Below the pieces are notes generated by a model that made no database searches, was not told where the DNA came from, and worked only from the letters and a program-made list of their open reading frames with translations. The position numbers and the translations under genes are program-made. A stretch of DNA of 64,000 nucleotides, from the NCBI GenBank assembly GCA_022841915.1, contig JALHQN010000005.1:124001-188000 (forward strand), in the 5' to 3' direction. The number at the start of each line of letters is the position of its first letter. Positions within the stretch are counted from its first letter, which is position 1. Source of the stretch: Burkholderiales bacterium. Lineage in GTDB: Bacteria; Pseudomonadota; Gammaproteobacteria; Burkholderiales; WYBJ01. Of this stretch, positions 15,879 through 24,333 are shown one piece after another.

Positions 15879-15884
15879 TCACGC

Positions 15885-15909
15885 AACCCGGCCGCATGGC
15901 GGCCGGGTT
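15885..15909 (+). terminator. Strong hairpin after the second DUF1328 gene
   Basis: AACCCGGCCGC, ATG loop and GCGGCCGGGTT give a perfect 11-bp stem 7 nt after the stop codon. There is no T-run, so it may act as a terminator or an mRNA 3'-end stabiliser. Confidence 0.6.
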
Positions 15910-16240
15910 CAGAGTCGAGTAAGCGTGCGCAGTGCACGATGGGCGCGGGCTCTCGCCAGGGGAAGCTTGTAGGCGATCATGCGCAAGGGCGCCGCCTCCG
16001 TGAGGCATTCGCGAACGACACGCGCCAAGGCGTTCGGATCGGGCCAGGGCCGGTGGTCTACGAGTGCAGACGCTCACGAGGTCTGGTCATCGCTCACGAT
16101 TCGGCGTCGCTCGAGCCGCAGGGGATCGGTTCCTCGAGCGAGTTTCTGCGCGGCTGCCTTCAGCAAGCGATGACTGCGCCCGCACCTTGCGAATCTCGGC
16201 TTGACTGCCATCGGCCGTAACACTGTGCGTCGCAAAAGTG
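15910..16240. other. Gene-poor interval
   Basis: About 330 bp without a supported gene. One minus-strand frame reads like protein (DHRPWPDPNALARVVREC to KLPLARARAHRALRTLTRL) but has stop codons just upstream and no start. It may be the tail of a decayed gene. Confidence 0.4.
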
Positions 16241-16495
16241 CTAGGCGTACTCCTGACCGTCCGAGCGGTAGCTCGTCGCCGGGTCGAGTTCGGATCGGCA
16301 AGCGGCGCAGGAGACGCGCGCTTCGGCTTCCTGCGGCGCGCGCACTGCCGATCGCGGCGGCGTGACGTTGTATTGCGTGTCGCCGAGCTTGGCCTTGTCC
16401 CGAACGGGCCTGTGCAATCCGGGTTCAGCGCTCGGATCGTTCTCGACCTCGCTTGTGTCCCGAGGTTTATTCGTTGCGCTCATGGGCGTGTCCAT
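16241..16495 (-). CDS. Small CxxC protein coupled to glycine-zipper lipoprotein
   Basis: The gene encodes 84 aa. It is hydrophilic with a single CxxC near the end (VSCAACRSELDPATSYRS), perhaps half of a zinc site that would need a partner. Its ATG overlaps the stop of the lipoprotein gene (TGATG), so it is probably translated by re-initiation. A second ATG, 12 nt inside, could also serve (MSATNKPRD). The first 50 residues look disordered. Function is unknown. Confidence 0.6.
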   Translation of the reverse strand: MDTPMSATNKPRDTSEVENDPSAEPGLHRPVRDKAKLGDTQYNVTPPRSAVRAPQEAEARVSCAACRSELDPATSYRSDGQEYA

Positions 16496-16941
16496 CAAAT
16501 GGGGCTGACGACGCCGTTCTGGATGCGAACTCGGTCGCCTTGACGGAAGACGGGCGCGGTCTCCTGGGCCACGGCCTGATAGCTGCCGTCGTCCATGCGT
16601 ATGTAGACCTTGTATACGTCGGTGCCGCCGCGCGTCCGCTTTTCGACTTCGCGCCCGGCGTAGGCACCTCCTGCGGCGCCCACGATCGTTGCGGCTGTTT
16701 GGCCGCTCCCACCGCCGATCTGGCTGCCGAGCAACCCGCCGACGACTGCGCCGCCTATCGTGCCGATGATGCCCACGTTGGCACGATCGACGCGCTCGAC
16801 CGACTCGACGGTGCCGAATCCAGAGCGCACATGGGTACTGTCCATGTTGTCGGCGCTTCCGTTGCCGGATTGGGGCGTGGTGTTGCACGCAGCCAATCCG
16901 AGCGTGAGCAATACAGTGATCAATACTGTTTTCAGTTTCAT
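16495..16941 (-). CDS. Glycine-zipper 2TM outer-membrane lipoprotein (SlyB/Pcp-like)
   Basis: The gene encodes 148 aa. The signal peptide MKLKTVLITVLLTLGLAAC ends in a lipobox (LAAC). Residues 50-95 form the glycine-zipper 2TM segment (ANVGIIGTIGGAVVGGLLGS, then GSGQTAATIVGAAGGAYAG). The C-terminal part, YKVYIRMDDGSYQAVAQE to GDRVRIQNGVV, is the SH3-like piece typical of this family. SlyB-type proteins stabilise the outer membrane, often under PhoPQ or envelope stress. GGAG precedes the ATG, and a strong sigma-54-like promoter lies at 16981-16994. Confidence 0.9.
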   Translation of the reverse strand: MKLKTVLITVLLTLGLAACNTTPQSGNGSADNMDSTHVRSGFGTVESVERVDRANVGIIGTIGGAVVGGLLGSQIGGGSGQTAATIVGAAGGAYAGREVEKRTRGGTDVYKVYIRMDDGSYQAVAQETAPVFRQGDRVRIQNGVVSPI

Positions 16942-16980
16942 CTTGCATCTCCAGAAGAGGTCTAATGACAGTCGCTCTTC

Positions 16981-16994
16981 GCAGCTAACGTGCC
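16981..16994 (-). promoter_or_regulatory. Putative sigma-54 promoter for the SlyB-like lipoprotein
   Basis: The minus strand reads CTGGCACGTTAGCTGC, with a perfect CTGGCACG -24 element and exact GG-N10-GC spacing to CTGC. The predicted start near 16969 gives a 28-nt leader containing the GGAG site. Confidence 0.7.
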
Positions 16995-17149
16995 AGGGGT
17001 GGCGACCACCCTCTGTTCGGGATCAGTTGGTCTCATCGAGATGGTGCGAGCGGTCGTTGTTGCGAGCGGGCGAGCACCGTCGTACCGCAATGCAGGAATG
17101 TGATGTGCGATTGCCGGCTTCGGCATACATGGCGGAGGGACGAGTTCTC

Positions 17150-17878
17150 GTGCAAATCAATCTGGTGTCCTACAACGTTCACGGCTGTGTGGGTTGGGAT
17201 GGCAAAGCCGATCCTGACCGAGTGGCTCGCGTCCTGGAGGAGGTGGGTGGCGACATCGTCGCGCTACAGGAAGTGCCTGCACTGGAGCGCGGAGGCGAGG
17301 CATTGATACAGCGTGTGACCGCGCGCACCGGCCTGACGGCCATCGTGGGCGAGGAGCTGCTCGGCCACTTCTGCCACTATGGAAACACGCTTTTCACGCG
17401 CTTCAAGCCTGTGCGGAAGTCCACCCATCACCTGGGCGTGGCCAGACGCGAGCCGCGGGGGGCCATCGACGTCGAGCTCGAATGCGGCCCGGTCACGCTC
17501 AATGTGATTGCAACGCATTTGGGGCTGTCGCCCTCCGAACGGCGACAGCAGATCAAGCGCATTCTCCCGCTCGTCATGCAGAAGCCGTGTCCGGTGGTGC
17601 TGCTTGGCGACATCAATGAGTGGTTCACCTGGGGGCGGCCCTTGCGCTGGCTGCATGCCTACTTCGGCCGCCCGCCTGCGCCGCGAAGTTTTCCTTCGCT
17701 CGCGCCGACGTTTCGACTCGATCGGGTGTGGGTCTCGCGGCCGAGCGTGATCACGCACGTGCGCGCCCATGCGAGCCCGCTGGCCAGAGCCGCCTCCGAC
17801 CACTTGCCGGTGAGCGCGCGCGCAGAACTGCGCTGGGGGGACTACCAGGCGTGTTCGAGTTCGTCCGCGCGGGCGTGA
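17150..17878 (+). CDS. Endonuclease/exonuclease/phosphatase family hydrolase
   Basis: The gene encodes 242 aa from the GTG at 17150. The EEP fold is complete: VSYNVHGC (metal Asn), DIVALQEVP (catalytic Glu), VIATHLG, VLLGDINEW (Asp and Asn) and the final SDHLPV (catalytic Asp-His). Members cleave phosphodiester or phosphate esters of nucleic acids or lipids. Position alone does not tell the substrate. GTG at 17150 is chosen because GGAGG lies 9 nt upstream. ATGs at 17129 and 17090 are alternatives lacking a ribosome site. Its 3' end overlaps the convergent FMN-barrel gene by 37 bp. I found no sigma-54 site upstream. Confidence 0.8.
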   Translation: MQINLVSYNVHGCVGWDGKADPDRVARVLEEVGGDIVALQEVPALERGGEALIQRVTARTGLTAIVGEELLGHFCHYGNTLFTRFKPVRKSTHHLGVARREPRGAIDVELECGPVTLNVIATHLGLSPSERRQQIKRILPLVMQKPCPVVLLGDINEWFTWGRPLRWLHAYFGRPPAPRSFPSLAPTFRLDRVWVSRPSVITHVRAHASPLARAASDHLPVSARAELRWGDYQACSSSSARA

Positions 17879-18354
17879 CCTGGCCGCGCTCGGCCTGTGT
17901 GCATGCCGAAGGAATCCTCGATGAAAATCGGTTCGGCGTGAGGGAAAGCGAAGACGCGCGGCCGTAACGCGGACGCCGTCTCCCACATCTGAGCCGCTCG
18001 TGCCGTCACACAGACCAGAGGGCCAAGATCCCGCTTCGAGGCGCGTATGCGCTGGAACTCCGCTAGCGCAGGAATCTTCGTGTGCCGCGCATTGCGCAAC
18101 ACGACGGCCCAGCCGCAGATGATCACATGAGGGCCCGCTTCGCTCCCGCAATCGACGCTCACTTCAGCGCCAGCCCCGATTTCGTCGATGGGCGTCGCAT
18201 CGATGCCGGCGGTGAGCCAAAGCCGCCCGTGAAAGGGCGAGGGCATGACACGCATCGAGCGAGTGCAGGGGCAACCATGGCGATCGATGACCGACAGTGC
18301 CGCCTCGGTGGAGGTCTCCAGCATCGATGACAACGAATCGAAGAGCGGTTGCAA
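17842..18354 (-). CDS. Pyridoxamine 5'-phosphate oxidase-like FMN-binding protein
   Basis: The gene encodes 170 aa. The centre reads like a split-barrel flavin-binding protein of the general stress 26 type: AALSVIDRHGCPCTRSMRVM, then GRLWLTAGID, EVSVDCG and HVIICGWAVVLRN. The last 60 residues are less typical. The start is uncertain. TTG at 18354 has GGGAGG 8 nt upstream and lies 25 nt after the start predicted for a sigma-54 site at 18391-18404. The first ATG is at 18324 and would trim the first helix. The family call is by pattern only. Confidence 0.55.
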   Translation of the reverse strand: MQPLFDSLSSMLETSTEAALSVIDRHGCPCTRSMRVMPSPFHGRLWLTAGIDATPIDEIGAGAEVSVDCGSEAGPHVIICGWAVVLRNARHTKIPALAEFQRIRASKRDLGPLVCVTARAAQMWETASALRPRVFAFPHAEPIFIEDSFGMHTGRARPGHARADELEHAW

Positions 18355-18390
18355 GAGGGCGCCTCCCGTCGAAGTGCGTGATGTGCGCTC

Positions 18391-18404
18391 GCACGTGGCG
18401 TGCC
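18391..18404 (-). promoter_or_regulatory. Putative sigma-54 promoter for the FMN-barrel gene
   Basis: The minus strand reads GGCACGCCACGTGC followed by G: a perfect GGCACG -24 element, exact spacing and GTGC at -12. The predicted start near 18379 gives a 25-nt leader to the TTG at 18354. Confidence 0.6.
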
Positions 18405-18536
18405 CTTGTCCTCGATCGGTTCGTCGGGTGAGTGCGGTAATAATTCCATCGCGGTGTGGAAATCGAGGCAAAAAGGGACCTTCGGGCCGGGCATCGTTGG
18501 TGAATACTGCCCTTCTCCACACCGGAGAATGTATTC

Positions 18537-18800
18537 ATGCGATCTCACAGCGCCCGTCGATATCAATGGCCCACCGAGTGGGCCGTGGCACATGTTCCCC
18601 CCGGCCCGGATCCGGACTCCCCGGACGATCCGGATTTGCCGGATGATCCGGATCGAGGCGGCGACCTGCCGGACGTGAATCCCGGGGGTAATCCCGAGAA
18701 CCCCGGGGACAATCCTGCCGTGCGTGAACCCGGGCCACCTGCCGAAGTGGTGGCGGGCGGTTTCGAGCTCCCTGCCCCGGAGCCCCCGGTTTTCCGCTGA
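18537..18800 (+). CDS. Small Pro/Asp/Gly-rich protein
   Basis: The gene encodes 87 aa. Residues 20-70 are a low-complexity run of PDxP, DDPD and NPGxNP units, rich in Pro, Asp, Gly and Asn and almost free of hydrophobic residues. The first 20 residues are basic, with no signal peptide. GGAGAA lies 8 nt before the ATG. Such a run suggests an intrinsically disordered protein, perhaps cold- or desiccation-linked by analogy, but no family is recognised. No sigma-54 spacing was found upstream. Confidence 0.5.
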   Translation: MRSHSARRYQWPTEWAVAHVPPGPDPDSPDDPDLPDDPDRGGDLPDVNPGGNPENPGDNPAVREPGPPAEVVAGGFELPAPEPPVFR

Positions 18801-19254
18801 GAGTAGGACAGGAGCATGGCCCTCGCATGCGCAAGGCCGAGTGTCCGAGTCAAGAGCCATCGTGCTCCGGGCCCGGCGCCCTGTCTCCGCGTGTCAGGCA
18901 AGCGCTAGGACCGTTCACCCCTGTCGCTCGCACCCCGCGGGGTCTTGGCGCGAGGTTGCGCCGGCGGTGAAGCTCCGTTGCGGGTCGACATGAGCCACGC
19001 AAAAGCGCCGTCCGTGAAGTGATGGAAGAACCTCTCCCTGGGCTACCAAGGTAAAACACACGTAAGGCGAACTCCGGCACCGCTATCTGTCGGGGTAGCC
19101 CGACGTCCGGCGTGCCGGCGCTAGGCGACAAGAGGCGTTGTGCGCGTTACGACACAGTCACGTTGCGAGTTGATGAGTACAATGGTTGAAGTACGCTCCC
19201 GACTGTCTTCACCCGAAGCCGATCCTTCCAATAATCGAAGACACACCCGTCGCT
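18801..19254. other. Gene-poor interval before the NtrC-type regulator
   Basis: About 450 bp with no supported gene. No sigma-54 spacing was found in front of the regulator; TACAAT near 19178 could be a -10 element but no matching -35 is clear. Confidence 0.35.
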
Positions 19255-20613
19255 ATGCCACATACACTTATCGTTGAAGACGATCCTGATTCTGCCGCCA
19301 TGCTCGCCGAGCTGATCAAAGGCGAGGGATTCACCACGGCGACCGCACACTCGCTGGCCGAGGCACGCCAGCAGCTGGCGTTGCGCGAGCCCGATCTCGT
19401 GCTGCTCGATCTGGTATTGCCCGATGGCAGCGGGATAGACTTGTTCGCCGAGTCGCCCGAGGCGTTCTCGGGCAGCGAAGTCGTGATGATTACCGGGCAC
19501 GCGAGCCTCGACACTTCCATCCAGGCCTTGCGCCTGGGTGCCAGTGACTACCTCGTGAAGCCGATCAACTTCCGGCACCTGAAAAACATCCTGTCGCGAG
19601 TGACTCCGCCTTCGGAGCTCACCAAGCGAATCGCGAACTTCGAGAAGGATGTGAGCGACGTTGGACGTTTCGGTCCCCTGTGGGGGCGATCCAAGGTCAT
19701 GCGCGAGATCTATCATCAGATCACGCGGGTCGCCCGCACCTCGGTGAGCGTGCTCGTGACGGGTCAAAGCGGGACAGGCAAGGAAGTCGTTGCTCAGGCC
19801 ATCCACGAGCTGAGCCGCAGGCGCGACAAGGCCTTCCTGGCCGTGAACTGCGGCGCCATCTCGCCCCAGCTGATCGAGAGCGAGATGTTCGGCCATGAAA
19901 AGGGCAGCTTCACCGGGGCTGCCCGGCAGCATCAAGGCTATTTCGAGCGCGCCAAAGGCGGCACCCTGCTGCTCGACGAGATCACCGAGATGCCACTCGA
20001 CCTGCAGGTCAAACTGCTGCGTGTGCTGGAGACCCGCATGTTTCAGCGCATCGGAGGTACCGAGTCGATCGAAACCGACGTACGCATCGTGGCTGCCACC
20101 AATCGCGATCCCTTGGAGGCTGTCGCGACGGGCAAGCTGCGAGAAGATCTTTTGTATCGCCTCAACGTATTTCGCATCGACGTGCCCGCGTTGAACGAAC
20201 GCCGCGACGACGTGGAATTGTTGGCCGGCAATTTCCTGACCGAACTCAACGGGCTGGAAAAGGCCAACAAGAGGTTCTCGCCCGCTGCCCTACAGGCGCT
20301 GAGCACTCACAACTGGCCCGGCAATGTGCGCCAGCTGCGCAACGCGGTGCAGCGCGCCTTCATCATGGCCGAGGGCGACGAGATCGGCGAAAGCCACTTG
20401 TCTTTTGATGCCATTTCGCCTGCCGCGGAGTCGCGGAACGACGGCGTGTCGGTGACGGTGCGGGTAGGTACGTCCATCGCGGACATGGAGCGCAAGTTGA
20501 TTTTCGCCACCCTGGACTTTTGCGGCGGACGTCGCGAGCAGGCGGCGGAGATGTTGGGCGTGAGTCCCAAGACCCTCTACAACCGCTTGCGGGAGTACGA
20601 GCGGGATCAATAG
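19255..20613 (+). CDS. NtrC-family sigma-54-dependent response regulator
   Basis: The gene encodes 452 aa with all three NtrC modules. The receiver (1-115) has the acidic pair ED(8-10) and phospho-acceptor D52 in VLLDLVLP. The AAA+ domain (140-375) has Walker A GQSGTGKE (170-177), the sigma-54 contact loop GSFTGA (217-222, with Ser in place of the usual first Ala) and Walker B GGTLLLDE. The C-terminal Fis-type helix-turn-helix ends [21 protein letters not shown]. It is the only sigma-54 activator in the window and the likely partner of the orphan RpoN. No kinase is adjacent. Confidence 0.93.
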   Translation: MPHTLIVEDDPDSAAMLAELIKGEGFTTATAHSLAEARQQLALREPDLVLLDLVLPDGSGIDLFAESPEAFSGSEVVMITGHASLDTSIQALRLGASDYLVKPINFRHLKNILSRVTPPSELTKRIANFEKDVSDVGRFGPLWGRSKVMREIYHQITRVARTSVSVLVTGQSGTGKEVVAQAIHELSRRRDKAFLAVNCGAISPQLIESEMFGHEKGSFTGAARQHQGYFERAKGGTLLLDEITEMPLDLQVKLLRVLETRMFQRIGGTESIETDVRIVAATNRDPLEAVATGKLREDLLYRLNVFRIDVPALNERRDDVELLAGNFLTELNGLEKANKRFSPAALQALSTHNWPGNVRQLRNAVQRAFIMAEGDEIGESHLSFDAISPAAESRNDGVSVTVRVGTSIADMERKLIFATLDFCGGRREQAAEMLGVSPKTLYNRLREYERDQ

Positions 20614-20622
20614 TCCTCCGCG

Positions 20623-20636
20623 GGCACATGGCGTGC
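20623..20636 (+). promoter_or_regulatory. Putative sigma-54 promoter for the 76-aa gene
   Basis: GGCACATGGCGTGC followed by G has GGCAC at -24, TGC at -12 and exact spacing. The predicted start near 20648 is 23 nt before the ATG at 20671, with AGGAGG in between. Confidence 0.55.
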
Positions 20637-20670
20637 GCCTTCTCCAAGACACTGTTCAAGGAGGCGACTC

Positions 20671-20901
20671 ATGAAAAAGGGCGTACACGGCGAAGGCAAC
20701 TACGAAGCGACACGCGACTACAACAAGCGCACGAAGGAGTACCTGCAGTCTGCGGATGTGATAGACGATGCCAAGAAGGCGGCACCTCGCAGCGAGGAGG
20801 AGGCACGCGAGATGGCGCAGGCCGAGGCTGCCGGCAAGCGGCATGCGAAGGGTGGCGTGCAGGAAGACATTCCCAAAGCCATGGATTCCGACGACGGCTG
20901 A
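20671..20901 (+). CDS. Small charged stress-type protein
   Basis: The gene encodes 76 aa, highly hydrophilic (Lys, Glu, Asp, Ala) with no signal peptide: GNYEATRDYNKRTKEYLQSA, then DDAKKAAPRSEEEAREMAQAE. It looks disordered or helical only on binding. Similar small proteins are common beside stress genes in betaproteobacteria, but I cannot name a function. AGGAGG lies 7 nt before the ATG. A sigma-54-like site overlaps the end of the regulator gene region, and a clear terminator follows. Confidence 0.75.
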   Translation: MKKGVHGEGNYEATRDYNKRTKEYLQSADVIDDAKKAAPRSEEEAREMAQAEAAGKRHAKGGVQEDIPKAMDSDDG

Positions 20902-20934
20902 GGCGACTCGGAACATCCTTCGCAAGATCGATCG

Positions 20935-20969
20935 ACGCCCCTGGCCGCTCTTGCGGTCGGGGGCGTTTT
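20935..20969 (+). terminator. Rho-independent terminator after the 76-aa gene
   Basis: A 13-bp stem (acgcccctggccg / cggtcgggggcgt, two G-T pairs) with a 6-nt loop runs directly into TTTT. Confidence 0.85.
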
Positions 20970-21064
20970 GCATTTGGGAAGCGGAGTCGCGACCTGAGTG
21001 AAAAGTGTCGCTGCTGACTTGCTGACTGGAGATGCCCGAGACCTTGCGTTCAAAGGAGCCACCG

Positions 21065-22447
21065 ATGCGAAACCGCATGGAGCACGATAGCCTCGGCGAA
21101 GTCGATGTCCCGGGCGATGCCTACTATGGCGCACAGACGCAGCGCGCAGTCGAGAACTTCAGGCTCAGTGGAACGCGGCTGCCCCAGGCATTCGTCAGCG
21201 CTCTTGGCCACATCAAGGCTTGCGCGGCTGAGGCCAACGCCGCACTGGGACTGCTCGATCGCGACATTGCAGACGCCATCGTGGTCGCCGCCAACCGCGT
21301 GGCGGGCGGCGAGCTGGACGAACATTTCCCGATCGACGTGTTCCAGACCGGCTCGGGAACGAGCAGCAACATGAATGCCAACGAGGTGATCGCGCATTGC
21401 GCCAGCATCGCCCTCGGTCGGCCGGTGCATCCGAATGACCACGTCAATATGAGCCAGAGCAGCAACGACGTCATACCCACTGCGATCCATGTCGGGGCGT
21501 CGCTGCTCGTGCAGGAAGTGCTGCTGCCCGGGCTCGATGTGCTCGCTCGGCGCATCGACGATCGAGCAGCGGCGAACGAGGCTGTGGTCAAGACGGGCCG
21601 CACGCATCTGATGGATGCCATGCCGCTGACCGTGGCGCAGGAGTTGAGCGGCTGGTCGGTGCAGGTGCGGCGAGGGCAGGAGCGTGTGCAAGGCGTATTG
21701 CCACGCCTGCACACCCTGGCTATCGGGGGCACGGCGGTGGGGACGGGGGTCAATGCTGCCGTGGAGTTTGGACCGCTTGTCGCACAGGCGCTTTCTCGGC
21801 GCATCGGCATCGCCTTCGCGGCGAGCGGCAACTACTTCGAGGCACTGAGCAGCCAGGATACGGCCGTCGAGTTGAGCGGGCAGCTGAAAACCGTGGCGGT
21901 CAGCCTGATGAAGATCGCCAACGATCTACGCTGGATGAACAGCGGCCCGCTGGGCGGTCTGGGCGAAATCGAACTGCCCGCGCTGCAGCCCGGCAGCAGC
22001 ATCATGCCAGGCAAGATCAATCCGGTGATTCCGGAGGCGGTGGCGATGGTGTGCGCACGCGTAATCGGCATCGATTCGACGCTTACCGTGGCCGGACAGT
22101 CCGGGAACTTTCAGCTCAACGTCATGCTGCCTCTGGTCGCGCACGACCTGCTGCAGTCGATCGATCTGCTCGGGAAGGCGGCGCGCCTGCTCGGTGAGCG
22201 AGCGATTGCGGGCATGACGTTCCGGCAAGCCCACTTGCGTGCGCAGCTCGACCGAAATCCGATGCTCGTGACCGGATTGAACCGGCTGATCGGCTATGAA
22301 CAGGGATCGAAGATCGCGCGGCAAGCCTATTCTCAGGGCAGGCCCGTCATCGACGTAGCGTTGGAACATACTCGACTGAGTCGCGCCGAACTGGAGCGGC
22401 TGCTCGACCCGGTCGCGCTGACGCGACCGGGCATTCCAGGGGCATAG
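21065..22447 (+). CDS. fumC: Class II fumarate hydratase
   Basis: The gene encodes 460 aa. It interconverts fumarate and malate in the TCA cycle, cytoplasmic and oxygen-stable. The family signature GSSIMPGKINPV is present, together with the substrate-binding TGSGTSSNMNANEVI, the SSNDVIPTAIH loop and TGRTHLMDAMP. Length is normal. The start at 21065 has AGGAG; an upstream in-frame ATG at 21032 is not needed. It stands alone and converges on the VOC gene. Confidence 0.95.
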   Translation: MRNRMEHDSLGEVDVPGDAYYGAQTQRAVENFRLSGTRLPQAFVSALGHIKACAAEANAALGLLDRDIADAIVVAANRVAGGELDEHFPIDVFQTGSGTSSNMNANEVIAHCASIALGRPVHPNDHVNMSQSSNDVIPTAIHVGASLLVQEVLLPGLDVLARRIDDRAAANEAVVKTGRTHLMDAMPLTVAQELSGWSVQVRRGQERVQGVLPRLHTLAIGGTAVGTGVNAAVEFGPLVAQALSRRIGIAFAASGNYFEALSSQDTAVELSGQLKTVAVSLMKIANDLRWMNSGPLGGLGEIELPALQPGSSIMPGKINPVIPEAVAMVCARVIGIDSTLTVAGQSGNFQLNVMLPLVAHDLLQSIDLLGKAARLLGERAIAGMTFRQAHLRAQLDRNPMLVTGLNRLIGYEQGSKIARQAYSQGRPVIDVALEHTRLSRAELERLLDPVALTRPGIPGA

Positions 22448-22484
22448 GTGAGGCCGCCCTGGCGTGGCCTCGCGTGCTCTCGCT

Positions 22485-22940
22485 TCAGGCGGGGGTCTTG
22501 CGTTCTGCGACCGAGTAGACGTCCGTGATCTGGGGCAGCCCCTTGAACTCGATGGCGTTGCCGCATCCGTCGCAAACCGTCATCAGCATCTGTTCGCGCA
22601 CCGTGCCCTTCTGCATGACTTCGGGCTCGTTCAGAAAGTCGGCGCCCTGCGCACGCAGCTTGTCGGCGGTCGTCTTGAAGTCGTCGAGCGTCATGACGAC
22701 GCCGAAGTGACGCAGTGGTGTCTTGCCCGCAGTGCCGAGCTTGCGCCCCTCGAATCCGACGATTTCGTTCGGCGCCAGGTGCGCAACCAGATGATGGCCG
22801 AAGAAATTGAAATCCGCGCGACCCGGCAGCTTGCGACCTTCGGAGCAACCGAGCAACTGACCGTAGAACTGGCGGGCACGGTCGAGATCGTTGACCGCGA
22901 AGGAAAAGTGAAACAGTGTCGGTGAAGTATTCGAATTCAT
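22485..22940 (-). CDS. VOC-family (glyoxalase/dioxygenase fold) protein
   Basis: The gene encodes 151 aa. It has the paired beta-alpha-beta-beta-beta modules of the vicinal oxygen chelate superfamily: FHFSFAVNDLDRARQFYGQL at the start, metal-site histidines in FHFSF and LRHFGVVM, and Glu in GNAIEFKG. This ligand set (His, His, Glu) suits a metal enzyme. Substrate is unknown; a glyoxalase-like or extradiol role is possible. It reads toward fumC from the other side. Confidence 0.85.
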   Translation of the reverse strand: MNSNTSPTLFHFSFAVNDLDRARQFYGQLLGCSEGRKLPGRADFNFFGHHLVAHLAPNEIVGFEGRKLGTAGKTPLRHFGVVMTLDDFKTTADKLRAQGADFLNEPEVMQKGTVREQMLMTVCDGCGNAIEFKGLPQITDVYSVAERKTPA

Positions 22941-22989
22941 GCCCGTCCCCGGTGATTGGATGCAGGGCTGGAATACTAACGTGCGTGGC

Positions 22990-23007
22990 CGCCCTTTATA
23001 AAGGGCG
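22990..23007. repeat. 18-bp perfect palindrome
   Basis: CGCCCTTTATAAAGGGCG is a perfect inverted repeat about 50 bp upstream of the VOC gene start and about 50 bp after the nitronate monooxygenase stop. It may be an operator for the VOC gene or part of a terminator. Confidence 0.7.
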
Positions 23008-23054
23008 ACGTGAGGGCTCGGTGTGAACCGGGCCGTTCGGTCGGCACGGCGCTG

Positions 23055-24212
23055 TCAGGCTGCTTCGGCCTGGGCGGGCAGGACACCTTCGAGCAAGTAG
23101 TGCAGCAGATCGCTCACCGGTCGAATTTCGTTGCCGAACGGCAGGGACTCGGCGCCCCGAAAGAAGAGGCCGTGCTTGATATCGCCTTTGAGCGCCGCCG
23201 CCAGATGGTTGTCGATGCAGAACTGTCCGGCCAGCGCGATGCCATCGCGCAAGCCGCATTGAACCAGGCAGTCCCACCACAAGGTGCAATGTCGCTGCAC
23301 CTTTGCATGGGCCTGCAAAGTGGCTTCCCGGCGCAGATAGTTGCTGACGAACGGCGTTCGGACAGCGCGCGCCGGCAATCCCGCCACGCTCATGAACGTC
23401 ACGATGTCCTCGGGTCTCGCGTCGGCCAGCACGCGCTTGTACTGCGGGTGCGCGTCGCCCTCTTCGGTGACGGCGAAGGGCGTGCCGACTTGCACGGCGG
23501 ACGCACCCAAGGCGAACAAGGACTTCACCTTGGCATGGGTGTTGATTCCGCCGGCGGGGATGAGTGGGATGCGCTCGCGTTCGATACCCAGCGCCTTGAA
23601 GCCCTCGAAGGTTTCCTCCAGCACCCGTGCGAATTCGAACTTCGGTTCGTGCACGTCCTGCACAGTCGCGGCGCCCAGATGGCCGCCTGCATAGCCGGGA
23701 TGCTCGATCACGATCGCATCGGGCAGGCGATGCTTGCGCATCCACTTCTTGATGACGAGGAGGATGCCGCGTGCATCCGAAAGGATGGGAATCAGCGCGA
23801 CCCGCGGGTAATCGGCGGTCAGTTCAGGTAGGTCGAGCGGCAGGCCCGCACCCATGGTGATGGCGCCGGCACCGCTCTCGCACGCCTGTCGCACGTAGTC
23901 GGCGTATTGACTCACGGCGCGCATCACGTTCACCGAAACGAGGCCATGGCCATCGGCGAGTCGCAGCGCGGCGGTGATTTCGCGATCCAATGCCACCAGG
24001 TTGGCTTGCTCGATCTCGGCCCGCACACGCGAGCGCTGGGTCTGCTGCATCAGGTCTTCGTGATGGCGCCGCAGATCGACGCTCGCAATCGTGCCGACGG
24101 CGCCGTGGCGGGCGACCGTGCCTGCGAGCCGGTGAGCCGAGACGCCGACGCCCATGCCGCCCTGAACGATGGGAAGGAGGGATTTTCCTTGGAGGTTCAA
24201 GCGTGCAAGCAT
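23055..24212 (-). CDS. Nitronate monooxygenase-like flavoprotein
   Basis: The gene encodes 385 aa with the TIM-barrel of the NMO/2-nitropropane dioxygenase family. It has the N-terminal IVQGGMGVGVSAHRLA, then SGAGAITMGAGLPLDLPEL, the FMN-binding IVIEHPGYAGGHLG with the catalytic-type His, and IPAGGINTHAKVKSLFALGASAVQVGT with the phosphate-binding glycines. These enzymes oxidise alkyl nitronates such as propionate-3-nitronate; some relatives are enoyl reductases, so the substrate is not certain. The last 90 residues form an added helical domain. Confidence 0.87.
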   Translation of the reverse strand: MLARLNLQGKSLLPIVQGGMGVGVSAHRLAGTVARHGAVGTIASVDLRRHHEDLMQQTQRSRVRAEIEQANLVALDREITAALRLADGHGLVSVNVMRAVSQYADYVRQACESGAGAITMGAGLPLDLPELTADYPRVALIPILSDARGILLVIKKWMRKHRLPDAIVIEHPGYAGGHLGAATVQDVHEPKFEFARVLEETFEGFKALGIERERIPLIPAGGINTHAKVKSLFALGASAVQVGTPFAVTEEGDAHPQYKRVLADARPEDIVTFMSVAGLPARAVRTPFVSNYLRREATLQAHAKVQRHCTLWWDCLVQCGLRDGIALAGQFCIDNHLAAALKGDIKHGLFFRGAESLPFGNEIRPVSDLLHYLLEGVLPAQAEAA

Positions 24213-24333
24213 GGGTGAGCAGGCCGTCGTGGCGGAGAAAGGGCGTTCACGCGCACCATGCTAGGCGCAGCTGCCTATCGCAAGCTTGACTCACATCAAG
24301 AAGCCGGTCGAAATAGGCCGCGACGGAGCTGCC

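Noticed and set aside
16074-16301. 75-codon minus-strand frame in the gap 15910-16240
   Set aside because: No ribosome site, and overlaps the CxxC gene end; a neighbouring frame looks more protein-like but is broken by stops.
18850-19131. 93-codon minus-strand frame before the NtrC-type gene
   Set aside because: Arg/Pro-rich, no ribosome site, no family pattern; typical GC-rich shadow.
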